This document shows, in pieces, positions 15,148 through 22,091 of a stretch of DNA of 64,000 nt. Positions within the stretch are counted from its first letter, which is position 1. The number at the start of each line of letters is the position of its first letter. The notes beneath the pieces were generated by a model that was not told the DNA's origin, did no database searches, and saw only the letters and a program-made list of their open reading frames with translations. The position numbers were made by a program, and so were the translations under genes. The DNA lies in assembly GCF_000285835.1 (NCBI RefSeq), contig NZ_HE978610.1, positions 1 to 64,000 on the forward strand, in the 5' to 3' direction. This DNA is from Brevibacterium senegalense (lineage in GTDB: Bacteria > Actinomycetota > Actinomycetes > Actinomycetales > Brevibacteriaceae).

Positions 15148-16437
15148 ATGACCGCGCAGCAGGACCGGATCGACCAGTACGTCGTCGAGGTGGGCAACGG
15201 CATGCGCGCGGAGCACGACGCGATGGTCGACGAGATGGTCGGGATCATCGCGCGGCAGGTCGACCACCTGGATGACGGGCAGACGCATGCGACCCTGCGG
15301 GCCAGTGTCGAGGGCAACGTCGAATCGATCATCCACATGCTGCGCAACCGGGTGCCGGCGGAGCAGGCGCAGGCCTCGGCCTCGGCGCTGGCGTACGCAC
15401 TGCGGCTGGCGCAGCGCGAGATCTCTGCGGACTCGCTGCGGCGGGCCTACCACCTGGGCACGGAGGTGGTCCGGCGGCGGTACTTCGAGCAGGTGCTCGC
15501 GCTCGACGCGAGCGCCGAGGACAAGCTCCACGTGAGCCTCCAGGTCCAGCTGTTTCTCCACCAGTACGTCGACCGGGTGAGCGTCGAGGTGCAGCACGCG
15601 TACGCGGAGGAGGCGCGGCGGCGGTATGAGCGCAGTGCCTCGGCGACGGCGACGGTCATCCGTGAGGTGCTCGCGGGTGCGGAGGTGCAGCCCGGCCGGT
15701 TCGAGCGGCTCGCCCGCTACCGGCTGGAGCAGCAGCACCTGGGCGCGGTGCTGTGGGTGGACGACGCGAACCCGGGCGTCGACAGCAGCCCGCAGCTGGC
15801 GGACCTCGCGACGGAGATCGCGCGGCGGCTGGGGCCTCGGACCACGTCGCTCTACACGGCGGTCGACCGGAGCGCGGGCTGGGCCTGGTTCGGGACTCCG
15901 GATGGTGGTGAGGGCGCTGGTGCGGGCGCTGGTGAGGATGCTGCTGCGCGGGCGGTGATCAGCGAAGCGACCGAGGCCGTGGCTGGGGTCCGGGCGGCGC
16001 TGGGCTCCTGGAGCCCTGGAGCGGACGGGTTCCGACGCTCGCACCAGCAGGCGGAGGCGGCCGCGAGCGTCCTGCAGGCCGGGCAGGGGACGCGCCAGAG
16101 GGTCGTGGGGTACGGCGACCCCGGCGTGGCGATCACCGCGATCCTCGTCCGGGACCTCACGGCCACGCGGGCGTGGGTGCACGACCAGCTGGGCGGACTC
16201 GCGGACGCGGGAGACGCAGCGCAGCGGCTGCGGGACACACTCGAGTGCTTCCTGCAGTGCGAGAGCAGCTACACGAGGACTGCGGAGCGGATGAGCCTGC
16301 ATCGGAACTCGGTCACGTACCGGGTCGAGCGGGCGGTGGAGGTGCGCGGACGGCCGTTCACGGACTCGGCGACGGATCTGGCGGCGGCACTCACCGTGTG
16401 CCGGCTGCTGGGCGACGCCGTGACAGGAGCGTCCTGA
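15148..16437 (+). CDS. PucR-type transcriptional regulator
   Basis: The 429-residue protein has a helical N-terminal sensor-like region (residues 1-170), a central GGDEF-like/CdaR-like domain, and a C-terminal PucR HTH at about 365-420 (TLECFLQCESSYTRTAERM followed by LHRNSVTYRV). Such regulators often control purine, aromatic or lipid catabolic genes next to them. The second of two close ATGs (15148) is chosen because GGGGAG at 15133-15138 is nine bases upstream; ATG 15142 would be too close. A low-complexity GEGAGAGAGED loop sits near residue 255. Both flanking genes are N-terminally truncated, so its original targets may be lost. Confidence 0.87.
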   Translation: MTAQQDRIDQYVVEVGNGMRAEHDAMVDEMVGIIARQVDHLDDGQTHATLRASVEGNVESIIHMLRNRVPAEQAQASASALAYALRLAQREISADSLRRAYHLGTEVVRRRYFEQVLALDASAEDKLHVSLQVQLFLHQYVDRVSVEVQHAYAEEARRRYERSASATATVIREVLAGAEVQPGRFERLARYRLEQQHLGAVLWVDDANPGVDSSPQLADLATEIARRLGPRTTSLYTAVDRSAGWAWFGTPDGGEGAGAGAGEDAAARAVISEATEAVAGVRAALGSWSPGADGFRRSHQQAEAAASVLQAGQGTRQRVVGYGDPGVAITAILVRDLTATRAWVHDQLGGLADAGDAAQRLRDTLECFLQCESSYTRTAERMSLHRNSVTYRVERAVEVRGRPFTDSATDLAAALTVCRLLGDAVTGAS

Positions 16438-17160
16438 GGGGCGGAGACGGACACCCCGGACCCGCGGCTGCCGGGCACGGTGCACACCGCGGCCGCCGCG
16501 ATCCGGGAGGCGGGCGGCCAGGCCCTGCCGATCGTCGGGGACGTCCGCGACGACGAGGCCGTGGCCGGGGCGATCGCGAAAGCTGTCGAGGTGTTCGGCG
16601 GGATCGACCTCGTCGTGAACAACGCCTCGGCGATCGCGCTCCAGGGCTTCGGCGAGCTGTCGGTCAAGCGGTACGACCTCATGCTCGACATCAATGTCCG
16701 CGGCACGTTCAGCGTCCTCACGCACGCGCGCCCGCACCTGCTGGAATCCGAGGACCCGAGGGTGCTGACTCTGTCCCCGCCGCTCAACCCGGACCCCGCG
16801 TGGCTCGCGCAGCATGCGCCCTACACGCTCAGCAAGTACGGGATGACGATGCTGACGCAGGGCTTCGCGGAGCAGCACCGCGAGCAGCGGATCGCCGCCA
16901 GCTGCCTGTGGCCGCAGACCCTCATCGCGACGGCGGCGGTGCAGAACGTGGTGGGCGGCGACGAGGCGATGCGCTCGGCGCGCACGCCGGAGATCATGGC
17001 GGACGCGGCGGCCGTCGTCCTGGGCCTGCCGTGGGAGGAGGCGACGGGACGCTGCTTCGTCGACGAGACGGTCCTGCGGGAGGCAGGCGTCACGGACTTC
17101 TCCCGGTACCTCCACGAGGGCGCCACCGAGGAGGGGCTGGAGGCGGACCTCTTCCTCTGA
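16438..17160 (+). pseudogene. N-terminally truncated short-chain dehydrogenase
   Basis: The frame continues directly after the PucR TGA (16435-16437), in the same phase, and encodes about 240 residues of an SDR of the HSDL2-like group: TDTPDPRLPGT, then VGDVRDD, VNNASAI, and a YTLSK catalytic motif. The N-terminal 35-40 residues with the TGxxxGxG dinucleotide-binding motif are missing, so it cannot bind NAD(P) normally. GTG 16480 could start translation of a defective product. The match begins within five bases of the PucR stop, showing that a deletion or recombination fused the two genes. Confidence 0.8.
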
Positions 17161-17256
17161 GGGTCGGGCCGCGGCCTCTGACGCGCTGACTCTCCACCGG
17201 GCGCGGGGTGCCCCGCTGCGAGGCCGGTTGGACACTGACTGTCCGAGCTCGTGGTC

Positions 17257-17292
17257 GTTCGATTGAACAGATGCACTGCCGGTGCGTATACT
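17257..17292 (+). promoter_or_regulatory. Sigma70-type promoter with palindrome over the -35, upstream of serine hydrolase
   Basis: TTGAAC at 17263-17268 and TATACT at 17287-17292 are separated by 18 bases and are the strongest vegetative promoter seen in the window. The palindrome GTTC-GATT-GAAC at 17257-17268 overlaps the -35, so a repressor bound there would block RNA polymerase. The leader to the ATG at 17338 is about 40 bases and contains AAAGAGGAG. Confidence 0.7.
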
Positions 17293-17337
17293 CCAAGAAC
17301 GTGAGGCAACGGAGCTTCACACGAAAGAGGAGCGACG

Positions 17338-18498
17338 ATGCAGACACCTCGGGTCCAGGGCACGAACACCGAGCAGTTCGAGGAATTGAAAGCAGCCTTC
17401 GAGTCCAGCATCCAGTCCGGGGAGGAGCTGGGTGCCTCGATCGTGGTCAACGTCGACGGGGAGAACGTCGTCGACCTGTGGGGCGGCTACCGCGATGCCG
17501 GCCAGCAGCAGCTCTGGACCGATGACACCATCGTGAATGTGTGGTCGACGACCAAGACGGTCTCGTACCTCGCCGCACTCATGCTCATGGATGCGGGAGA
17601 ACTCGATCCGTATGCACCCGTCGCGCAGTACTGGCCGGAGTTCGCGGCGAACGGAAAGTCCGACATCGACGTGCGACAGATCCTGGCGCACACGTCGGGG
17701 GTGTCCGGGTGGGATCTCCCGTTCACGACTGAGGACATGTACGACTGGGAGAAGTCGACGTCTGCGCTGGCAGCGCAGGCGCCGTGGTGGGAGCCCGGCG
17801 CAGCGGCCGGATATCACGCTCACAACCAGGGACATCTCATCGGCGAGGTGATCCGCCGGATCACGGGACGGCCGTTCAAGCAGTTCGTCGACGAGGAGAT
17901 CGCGAGTCCACTGGGAGCGGACTTCCAGATCGGTGCTCGAGAAGAGGATTGGGGACGGATCGCAGAGGTCATTCCGCCTCCGCCGCTGGAGATGCCATCC
18001 GACCTGAGTCCGGATCACCCCATGGTGAAGACCTTCTCCGGACCCGCTCCGAACGCGAACGCCGCCAACACGGCCGACTGGCGGCGAGCAGACATGGGCG
18101 CACTCAACGGACATGGCAATGCCCGATCGGTCGCGAGGATCCTGTCCTCGATCTCATTGGGCGGAGAGGTCGATGGTGTGCGCCTGCTGTCGGAGAAGAC
18201 CATCGACCTCGCGTTCGAGGAGCAGTCCAGCGGCATCGACCTCGTGCTGGGTGTTCCGCTGCGGCGTGGAATGGGCTTCGGCCTCGCTGACCAGGAGTCG
18301 ATGCCGTCGGTTCCGGGTGGGCGCGTCGCCTTCTGGTGTGGCTGGGGCGGCTCCGTCATCATCATGGACCCGGATCGCAGACTCACGATCTCGTACATGA
18401 TGAACAAGATGGGCCCGGGAGTCGTGGGGTCGGACCGCAGCGACCGGTACGTGCGAGAGGTGTACAAGGCGCTCGGCGTGACGGGTGCCAGCGTCTGA
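17338..18498 (+). CDS. Beta-lactamase-fold serine hydrolase (EstB-like esterase)
   Basis: The 386-residue protein has the class C beta-lactamase/EstB catalytic set: S70-x-x-K73 in WSTTK, Y159 in a GYHAHN motif, and a late CGWGG motif in place of KTG. Such proteins are usually esterases or peptidases acting on small esters or peptides rather than beta-lactamases. No signal peptide is seen, so it is probably cytoplasmic. The AAAGAGGAG ribosome site is well placed. Wobble positions are less uniformly G/C than in neighbouring genes, which may point to more recent acquisition (qualitative impression). Confidence 0.88.
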   Translation: MQTPRVQGTNTEQFEELKAAFESSIQSGEELGASIVVNVDGENVVDLWGGYRDAGQQQLWTDDTIVNVWSTTKTVSYLAALMLMDAGELDPYAPVAQYWPEFAANGKSDIDVRQILAHTSGVSGWDLPFTTEDMYDWEKSTSALAAQAPWWEPGAAAGYHAHNQGHLIGEVIRRITGRPFKQFVDEEIASPLGADFQIGAREEDWGRIAEVIPPPPLEMPSDLSPDHPMVKTFSGPAPNANAANTADWRRADMGALNGHGNARSVARILSSISLGGEVDGVRLLSEKTIDLAFEEQSSGIDLVLGVPLRRGMGFGLADQESMPSVPGGRVAFWCGWGGSVIIMDPDRRLTISYMMNKMGPGVVGSDRSDRYVREVYKALGVTGASV

Positions 18499-18514
18499 GT
18501 TCGGGATTAGACGA

Positions 18515-18563
18515 TTGAGTTCGGGATTCGCGGTGCTTCCAACACCGTAGATCCCGAACTCAA
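18515..18563. terminator. Bulged long hairpin after the serine hydrolase gene
   Basis: Outer arms 18515-18527 and 18551-18563 pair perfectly over 13 bases (TTGAGTTCGGGAT and complement). After a 3-base bulge an inner CGGTG/CACCG stem closes a 7-base loop. The outer-arm core GAGTTCGGGATT also occurs as a direct copy at 18497-18508, overlapping the stop codon. Position suits a terminator; like the hairpin at 14654 it begins with an AT-containing TTGAGT arm and may belong to a palindromic repeat class. Confidence 0.65.
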
Positions 18564-18642
18564 AATCTGGATCCCGACGTGAACCGGCAGACCGCCCACA
18601 AAGCCGCGCTCTTCGACCACCTGACAGAGCGAGGCACCCCGC

Positions 18643-19089
18643 TCAGTCGTCCTCGGGGTGTTCCGCCGCGTGATCGAGGGCGTCGATGAGGATGTGCGAC
18701 ACGTGCGCGTCCTTGAACGAGTAGATCGCCTCTCGTCCCACCCGGTCCACGTCGACCAGGTGCAGGCTGCGCAGCTGCTTGAGGTGCTGGGAGACCAGCG
18801 ACTGCGCCAGCCCGGTCTCGTCGACGATCTCCGACACGCTCGCCTCGCCCTGGGTGAGGACCAGCAGGATCCGCAGACGGGAGCTGGCCGCAAGAGCCTT
18901 GAAGACCTCGGCGGTCCGGTCGATCGTCGCAGCCTCGTACGGCGGTGCCGGCACCTCGCCCACCTCCGGCTCGCAGATCTCGACGGGATCCGGCGGCGGA
19001 GGCGTCCGGGGTGCGCGCCGCAGCCCGCCCCCCGCCGAGCCTCCGGCCGGAGCGAAGCGACTGCGGTCCGCACGGGTCTGTTCTGCCAT
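18643..19089 (-). CDS. ArsR-family winged-helix regulator
   Basis: The 148-residue protein has a disordered, Pro/Gly-rich N-terminal 50 residues followed by an ArsR/SmtB winged helix (VFKALAASSRLRILLVL, then SVSEIVDETGLAQSLVSQHLKQL as recognition helix, then a DVDRVGREAIYSF wing). It ends in an H-x6-D-x2-H-like acidic tail (SHILIDALDHAAEH) that resembles the alpha5 metal site of zinc/nickel sensors, so metal sensing is possible (inference). TACCAT lies seven bases before the ATG with no ribosome site. No obvious target transporter is adjacent; the divergent neighbour is a small membrane protein. Confidence 0.88.
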   Translation of the reverse strand: MAEQTRADRSRFAPAGGSAGGGLRRAPRTPPPPDPVEICEPEVGEVPAPPYEAATIDRTAEVFKALAASSRLRILLVLTQGEASVSEIVDETGLAQSLVSQHLKQLRSLHLVDVDRVGREAIYSFKDAHVSHILIDALDHAAEHPEDD

Positions 19090-19096
19090 GAGACGA

Positions 19097-19102
19097 ATGG
19101 TA
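19097..19102 (-). promoter_or_regulatory. -10 box upstream of the ArsR gene
   Basis: TACCAT on the minus strand ends seven bases before the ATG at 19089, one base longer than the six-base spacing seen at the other leaderless candidates. Confidence 0.4.
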
Positions 19103-19161
19103 TCGGGCCTGGGCCGGTGCGGGGGCTTGGCGGGGGCGTCCCGCGCTGGCAGGATCGACCC

Positions 19162-19533
19162 ATGCGTTACATCGTCTCGGTCGCGGCCGCCTTCCTCGTG
19201 CTCATCATCCTGGGCTCCACGACCGGCTTCGGTGACTGGCCGCGCCCCTGGGGTCCCCTGTCGCGCGGTGCCGTGGGCGGTGCCGTCGCCATCGCCATCC
19301 TCATCGTGTGGGAGCAGATGTCCCCGCGCCCGGACTCCCTGCGCGACGAGGACAAGGCAGCTGAGGACAGGGAGGCTGAAGACAGGGCCGATGAGGACAC
19401 TGCCGCCGAGGCCGTGGCGGGTCCCGCAGACCCCGCCGCCGAGGCCGTGGCCGGCTCCGAGGGAGACGCCGGCTCCGAGGCCCGGGACGCCCGACCCGTC
19501 GACGACGCGGACGACGAAGGGGAGGTCCGCTGA
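19162..19533 (+). CDS. Small membrane protein with long acidic tail
   Basis: The 123-residue protein has two hydrophobic segments (residues about 4-22 and 37-52) and a highly acidic, Ala/Glu/Asp-rich C-terminal half of about 65 residues that is probably disordered. No known family was recognised. It is divergent from the ArsR gene, so it might be its target. The stop codon lies inside the left arm/loop of a strong hairpin. The start at 19162 is the first ATG before the hydrophobic segment, with only a weak CAGGA upstream. Confidence 0.6.
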   Translation: MRYIVSVAAAFLVLIILGSTTGFGDWPRPWGPLSRGAVGGAVAIAILIVWEQMSPRPDSLRDEDKAAEDREAEDRADEDTAAEAVAGPADPAAEAVAGSEGDAGSEARDARPVDDADDEGEVR

Positions 19534-19550
19534 GCGCAGCGGACCTCCCC
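19519..19550. terminator. Perfect 13-bp terminator hairpin between convergent genes
   Basis: Arms 19519-19531 (GGGGAGGTCCGCT) and 19538-19550 are exact complements around a 6-base loop. The left arm includes the last codons of the small membrane protein. It can serve both the plus-strand gene and the minus-strand heme oxygenase that ends at 19579. Confidence 0.8.
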
Positions 19551-19578
19551 TGTCAGGCGGGCGTCTCCGCCCCGCACC

Positions 19579-20121
19579 TCACGCGAGCGAGTCGAACAGC
19601 TTCTTCGCCAGCAGGAACCCGGCCTGGGCCTCGTCGATGAACGCCTCGCGCTGCGCCTCCGTCAGCGGGGCGGTGTCGAGCGCGACCCGGTACTGATCCT
19701 TGTACGGCTTGTGCTTCTCGATGCCCTCGAACCTCCACGTGCGCAGCGACTCCGCCGGGATCTCGTAGTGGCGTCCGGCCAGCCTGCCGATCACCTGGCC
19801 GCCGGACAGGTCGCCCAGGTAGCGCAGGTAGTGGTGGGCGAAGTAGCGTTCGGGCGCATCGGCCAGCAGCGCGGTGAGTCGCTCGACGTACTCCGCGGTC
19901 GCCGCCGTGGGCGCTGCAGGAGTCGCACCCTCGCGCAGGTCCGCGAGGTCGGCCTCGAGCGAGTCGACGCGATCCAGCCGGGAGTCGAGGACTCCGGCCT
20001 GCTCCGGTGCGTCCGCGAAGCGTCGCTCGGTCTCCTCGAGTGCGCGGTAGAGGTGCAGGTACTGCTCCAGCAGTGCCACGTAGGCGCCGCGGTCCAGCTT
20101 CCCGCCCAGCAGGTCGCCCAT
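19579..20121 (-). CDS. Heme oxygenase, N-terminus lost or frameshifted
   Basis: The frame encodes a HmuO/HO-1-type heme oxygenase, which cleaves heme to biliverdin, iron and CO. Visible are the distal-helix GDLSGGQVIGRLAG motif and KPYKDQYR region. Similarity continues upstream of the first ATG (20121) through TQDAHEQAEHSHF, where the histidine of DAHEQAE (codon 20146-20148) is the family's proximal heme ligand. However, between that stretch and an in-frame TAG at 20333-20335 region's complement (codon 20233-20235) there is no ATG, GTG or TTG. A GTG just upstream (GTGAGCGTG) is in another frame and would restore the N-terminus with a one-base change. As it stands, translation from 20121 gives 180 residues lacking the ligand, so the gene is probably inactive or uses an unusual start. 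Confidence 0.75.
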   Translation of the reverse strand: MGDLLGGKLDRGAYVALLEQYLHLYRALEETERRFADAPEQAGVLDSRLDRVDSLEADLADLREGATPAAPTAATAEYVERLTALLADAPERYFAHHYLRYLGDLSGGQVIGRLAGRHYEIPAESLRTWRFEGIEKHKPYKDQYRVALDTAPLTEAQREAFIDEAQAGFLLAKKLFDSLA

Positions 20122-20333
20122 GAAGTGCGAGTGCTCGGCCTGTTCGTGCGCGTCCTGCGTCGCACGCTCACAGGAACATCCTGGGATCGAGACCCACCCT
20201 TCTGTGGAAGTAGACCACTGATGTGATAGTCGCTACCAGGCTCGTTTCTAGATGTTCCGTCTTGACCGGTGAGGCAGAATAGAACACGTGTCTGCACCGG
20301 CAGGCGCATCCCTCACGATCCGGAAGCGACACC

Positions 20334-22091
20334 ATGCTGTGGAAGCTCATCCGGCACTACGGCAGGCCGTACCTGGGCCATGCCGCTGCCGTCCTGGTGC
20401 TCCAGCTGGCCGCCACCCTGGCCACGCTGTACCTGCCCAGCCTCAACGCCGACATCATCGACTACGGCATCGCCCGCGGCGACACCGGATACATCTGGAG
20501 CGTCGGCGGCCTCATGCTCCTCGTCGCGATGGCGCAGGTGTTCACCGCGATCGCCGCCGTCTGGTTCGGCGCGCGCCTGTCGATGGCGCTGGGTCGCGAC
20601 CTGCGGCAGGCGGTCTACCAGCGGGTCGACCACTTCTCCGCAGAGGAGATGGGCCGGTTCGGTGCACCCACCCTCATCACCCGCGGCACGAACGACGTGC
20701 AGCAGGTGCAGATGGTCGTGCTCATGGCGCTCAACTTCATGGTGATGGTGCCGATCATGTCGATCGGCGGCATCGTCATGGCGATCCAGGAGGACCCCGG
20801 CCTGTCGTGGCTGGTGTGGGTGTCCGTGCCGATCCTGCTGGTCATCGTGGGCGTCCTGGTCAGCCGCCTCATGCCTCTCTTCGAGCGCATGCAGACGAAC
20901 ATCGACGACATCAACGCCGTCACGCGCGAGCAGATCATCGGCATCCGAGTCGTCCGCGCCTTCGTCCGCGAGCAGTACGAGACGGACCGGTTCCACGACG
21001 CCAACGCCGCGCTCACCCGGACCTCCGTGTCGATCGGCCGCATCTTCGTCCTCATGGGCCCCGTCATCACGCTGGTCCTGCACCTGGCGACCGCCGCCGT
21101 CCTGTGGTTCGGCGCGCTGCGCGTCGATGCGGACCTCGTGCAGGTGGGCGCCCTGACCGCCTTCATGCAGTACCTCCTGCAGATCCTCATGGCCGTCATG
21201 ATGGGCACCTTCATGTTCATGATGTTCCCGCGCGCGATCATCTCCGGCCGCCGGATCGGCGAGGTCCTCACGACCGTGGGCTCCGTCGAGGAGCCCGAGG
21301 TCGCGGAGACTCCGCAGGACCGGTCCGGGACCGTCGAGTTCCGGAACGTGTCCTTCGCCTACCCCGGTGCGGACGCCCCCATTCTGGACGACGTCTCCTT
21401 CACCGCCCCGGCCGGGAAGACGACCGCGATCATCGGCTCGACCGGGTCCGGCAAGACCACCCTCGTCAACCTCATCCCGCGCCTCTACGACGCGACGGCC
21501 GGTGAGGTGCTCCTCGACGGAGTGCCCGTCACGCAGCTGCCGCGGGCGGAGATCACCGGTGCGCTGGGCCTGGTCCCGCAGAAGCCGTACCTGTTCTCCG
21601 GCACGATCGCGGACAACCTGCGCTTCGGCGACCCGGAGGCCACCGATGAGGAGCTCTGGGCCGCGCTCGCGACCGCGCAGGCGACGGACTTCGTGACCGC
21701 GCGCACGACCGGCGAGGGCGAGGCCGCCCGGTCCGGGCTGGAGTCGAGCGTGTCGCAGGGCGGCACGAACGTGTCCGGCGGTCAGCGCCAGCGCCTGTGC
21801 ATCGCACGCGCGCTGGTGGCCCGCCCGCGCGTCTACCTGTTCGACGACTCGTTCTCCGCACTGGACGTGACGACGGACGCGAACCTGCGCGCCGCGCTCG
21901 CGGCCTCCACGGACGGGGCGACGACGATCATGGTCGCGCAGCGCGTCTCGTCCATCACGGACGCGGACCAGATCCTCGTCCTCGAGGAGGGCCGCATCGT
22001 GGACCGCGGCACGCACGACGAGCTGCTGGAGACCTCGCAGACGTACCGGGAGATCGTCGACTCCCAGATCCGTGAGGACGAGCTGACATGA
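20334..22091 (+). CDS. ABC exporter half-transporter, degenerate ATP-site subunit
   Basis: The 585-residue protein has six membrane helices in residues 15-300 and a C-terminal nucleotide-binding domain: Walker A GSTGSGKT at 368-375, signature VSGGQ at 480-484, Walker B ending YLFDDSFSALD at 501-511. The catalytic glutamate after Walker B is replaced by aspartate (D505), while the signature is canonical. This is the pattern of the degenerate subunit in heterodimeric exporters such as TM287/288 and BmrCD. The stop overlaps the next gene's ATG by four bases (ATGA), so the partner is made in step. Substrate unknown; lipid or drug efflux is typical of the family. Confidence 0.93.
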   Translation: MLWKLIRHYGRPYLGHAAAVLVLQLAATLATLYLPSLNADIIDYGIARGDTGYIWSVGGLMLLVAMAQVFTAIAAVWFGARLSMALGRDLRQAVYQRVDHFSAEEMGRFGAPTLITRGTNDVQQVQMVVLMALNFMVMVPIMSIGGIVMAIQEDPGLSWLVWVSVPILLVIVGVLVSRLMPLFERMQTNIDDINAVTREQIIGIRVVRAFVREQYETDRFHDANAALTRTSVSIGRIFVLMGPVITLVLHLATAAVLWFGALRVDADLVQVGALTAFMQYLLQILMAVMMGTFMFMMFPRAIISGRRIGEVLTTVGSVEEPEVAETPQDRSGTVEFRNVSFAYPGADAPILDDVSFTAPAGKTTAIIGSTGSGKTTLVNLIPRLYDATAGEVLLDGVPVTQLPRAEITGALGLVPQKPYLFSGTIADNLRFGDPEATDEELWAALATAQATDFVTARTTGEGEAARSGLESSVSQGGTNVSGGQRQRLCIARALVARPRVYLFDDSFSALDVTTDANLRAALAASTDGATTIMVAQRVSSITDADQILVLEEGRIVDRGTHDELLETSQTYREIVDSQIREDELT

